A stretch of 64,000 nt of DNA, from positions 15,734,623 to 15,798,622 of the forward strand of contig OW121741.1 of NCBI GenBank assembly GCA_933228675.1, in the 5' to 3' direction. Below, piece by piece: positions 61,746-64,000 of the stretch (positions are counted from its first letter, which is position 1; each line of letters begins with the position of its first letter). This stretch comes from Stomorhina lunata (Eukaryota > Arthropoda > Insecta > Diptera > Rhiniidae). A program made the position numbers and the translations under genes. A model generated the notes under the pieces. The model ran no database searches. It was not told where the DNA came from and saw only the letters and a program-made list of their open reading frames with translations.

Positions 61746-62889
61746 TATACTTGTTTCTCGGTGTAAATCTGATATTTTTCCATATAGAAATTTATGTTTA
61801 GAGATACATATTATTAGCGATCATCTACAAATTATGAACAAGACGATGTTGTAGAAAGTTTTACTATCAATTTAATGTCATACAACAAATTTATTGCAAA
61901 AAAAAATAAATAAAAAATTTATGAAAAATCTTAAGTCTCTAGAAAACCATTAGCTAAATGGCCAGACTATCAGCAAAATGCTTTTCAGCAAGATGCTTAA
62001 GTAGAAGACAAGATATTGATGATCATAAAGTTTTTGCTCATAAACCTAAAACATAAGTATTAGATAAAAAGAAAATTTATTAAACAAAATATACAAAATT
62101 CAAGTATGTATAAAATGAAGGTGCTGCTTATTTTCATATTTCTTTTAGATTCCCTGAAAAATTTAAACCATATTTATGTCCTAAGCATTAAAAGCAACAA
62201 AAAACCAAAAAACACTCCCCATTAGCCAAAAAGGCAAAAAATAACAGTCAAGAACTAATTTAATATGTCCCGACGTCTGGCTTGGCCTCCAAAGCTTATA
62301 CTGTAAGCTTTTTACTTTTAACTTACAAGCATAACTACGTCCACCTCTATGTTATATTTTTTTGGTCTACACTCATGGAAATTATTCCCTTTGTAATCTA
62401 GAAAACGCTTAAAAATCAGACATGCCATGTGAACAACAAAAAAAAAACCGAAATATTTATTTAATTTTTCGTTATTTGGTTGTTTTTTTTTTTTGTTTGT
62501 TTTTGTAGCAAATTTTTTATTTATAAAACATGCAAAAAGGGCTTTAATAATAAATAGTGACTATATATGTACATATATGCGGTGGAACTATACAAAGTTA
62601 CCTTGACTTATCACATTATACCACACCTTTATTACATTAAATATTTCCCTTACTTGCACTTAAATACATATTTGCTTTTTATTCGCATATGTATTAATGG
62701 TCATATTAAATGGCTTTTAATGTGGTCTGCTGAGTGTTTTGTAATAGTTGACTATTTTTTCTTGTAGGTATATATGTATATTCATGATAATTCCATTACA
62801 TTAAATCAGATTTAAAAGGAAATTAAGAAGGTTTTTTTGAAAAGAAGGAAGTCAGAAAGACTAAACAAATACCTTTATATTATTGATAT
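61746..62889. other. Unique intronic island, no gene seen
   Basis: Unique AT-rich DNA with a T/TTTG-rich tract near 62470-62510 and alternating ATATATGTACATATATG near 62562. A 66-codon plus-strand frame at 62567 has no recognisable domain and no coding signature. Confidence 0.5.
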
Positions 62890-64000
62890 ATAAATGTTGC
62901 TGAAGATTTTTTATCGAAATAACAATGTTGCAGAAGATTTTCTATAGAAAACACAATGTTGCAGAAGATTTGCTCTATAAAATACTTTTTTGCAGATCAT
63001 TTTTCATAGAAAATTAAATGTTGCAGAAGATTTTTTAAGGAAGCTATAATGTTGCTCAAGATTTTTTATTGAAAATACTATACTGCATAAGACTTTCTTT
63101 GGAAAATATAATGTTGCAGATGATTTTCTATAGAAAGTACAATGTTGCAGATGATTTTCTATAGAAAACACAATGTTGCAAAAGATTTTCTACATAAAAT
63201 ACAATGAAGCAGAGTATTTGATATAGAAAACACAATGTTTCAGAAGTTTCTGTAAGAAAAATATAATGATGCACAAGATTTTCTAATGAAAATGTAATGT
63301 TGCAGAAGTTTTTTTTATAGAAAATACAATGTTACGGAAAATTTTCTAAGGAAAATATAATGTTGCAGAAGGTTTTATAAAGCAAATACAATGTTGCAGA
63401 AGATTTAGTAAGGAAATTATAATGTTGCAAAAGATTTGCTATAGAAAATATAATGATTCATAAGGTTTTCTATAGAAACTATAATGTTGCGAAAGATTTT
63501 GTATAGTAAATACAATGTTGCACATTTTTTTTATAGAAAACACAATGTTGCAATATATATTTTCTATAAAATACAATGTTGCAAGGAATTTTTTATAGAA
63601 AATACAATGTTCCAGAAGATTTTCTATAGAAACTATAATGTTGCACAAGATTTTCTATAGTAAATATAATGTGTAACAAGATTTTCTAGGGAAAATACCA
63701 TGTTGCAGGAGATTTTCTAAAAAAAAACAATGTTTTAAAATTTTTTCTCTATTAAATAAAATGTTGCCGAAGATTTTCTATAGAAAATGCAATGTTGCAT
63801 AAGATTTTCTCTATAAAATTCAATGTTGCTGAAGACTTTCAATAGAAAAACAATGTTGAAGAAGATTTTCTCTATTATATAAAATGTTGCAAACAATTTT
63901 GTAAAGAAAATATAATATTGCAGAAGATTTTCTCTATAAAATACGATGTTGCAGAGGATTTTCTATAGAAAAAACAATAAAAAATAATGTTGCAGAAGAT
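62890..64000 (+). repeat. 31-bp satellite O (right edge open)
   Basis: About 35 units of the ATGTTGCAGAAGATTTTCTATAGAAAATA type, same orientation, running off the right end of the window. Divergence is moderate. Several units at 63720-63990 have TTTTCTCTATAAAAT in place of the usual TTTTCTATAGAAAAT. Confidence 0.95.

Larger units (their letters stand above)
59853..64000 (+). other. Ddr: Start of next Ddr intron (runs off window)
   Basis: Begins GTGAGT at 59853. No further exon is recognised before 64000, so the intron is at least 4.1 kb. It is filled by satellite blocks N and O with a unique island between them. Confidence 0.8.

Noticed and set aside
49870..64000. Heat-shock-element-like TTC..GAA pairs in the satellite core
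   Set aside because: The core has TTC-TATA-GAA, a four-base gap, whereas heat-shock elements need two-base spacing of alternating GAA/TTC.

Overview
This window is eukaryotic, very AT-rich and almost entirely intronic. The only protein-coding sequence I can support is three consecutive plus-strand exons (45846-45951, 59376-59607, 59705-59852). Joined in phase, they encode one complete discoidin (F5/8 type C) domain of about 155 residues. It reads as the N-terminal collagen-binding domain of an insect discoidin domain receptor tyrosine kinase (Ddr). The signal-peptide exon is not recognisable upstream, and the second DS-like, transmembrane and kinase parts must lie beyond base 64000. The close fit to arthropod Ddr, the base composition, the CCGT/CTGT-type microsatellites and the very long repeat-filled introns suggest a fly (Diptera), perhaps a large-genome calyptrate such as a blow fly. 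The species-level idea is inference only.

Layout. 1-1345: 31-bp palindromic satellite. 1346-4763: low-complexity AT-rich DNA with an inverted-repeat element at 2085-2763. 4764-7767: ~29-bp array. About 9.4-26.1 kb: a mosaic of tandem families with quite different periods (28, 136, 150, 250, 265 and 294 bp), nearly all sharing an AAAGCTTTT core, plus a small MITE-like element (19521-19805). 27.3-30.06 kb: decayed 160-190-bp units. 31842-35391: an 11-bp minisatellite (about 320 copies). 36993-38680: the same minisatellite in the opposite orientation (about 150 copies). 39860-40870: a second, very homogeneous 31-bp satellite. 42.75-45.06 kb: a ~310-bp tandem family. 45846-45951: first Ddr exon, with a 155-bp MITE-like element 29 bp after its donor. 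49.87-64.0 kb: about 10 kb of a third 31-bp satellite in five blocks, one orientation throughout, with local higher-order repeats. The other two Ddr exons sit in one of the ~1-kb unique islands between blocks.

How it fits together. If no other gene is present, and I see none on either strand, the whole window is Ddr transcription unit: an upstream intron of at least 45.8 kb, a 13.4-kb intron, a 97-bp intron and the start of a further intron of at least 4.1 kb. The most unusual structures are the pair of inverted 11-bp minisatellites, which would give a ~1.7-kb double-stranded stem in a transcript, and the recurrence of a 29-31-bp period with a TTTTCTATAGAAAA-type palindrome in independent arrays. 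Most short ATG-initiated reading frames here are products of repeat translation or chance and are not annotated.
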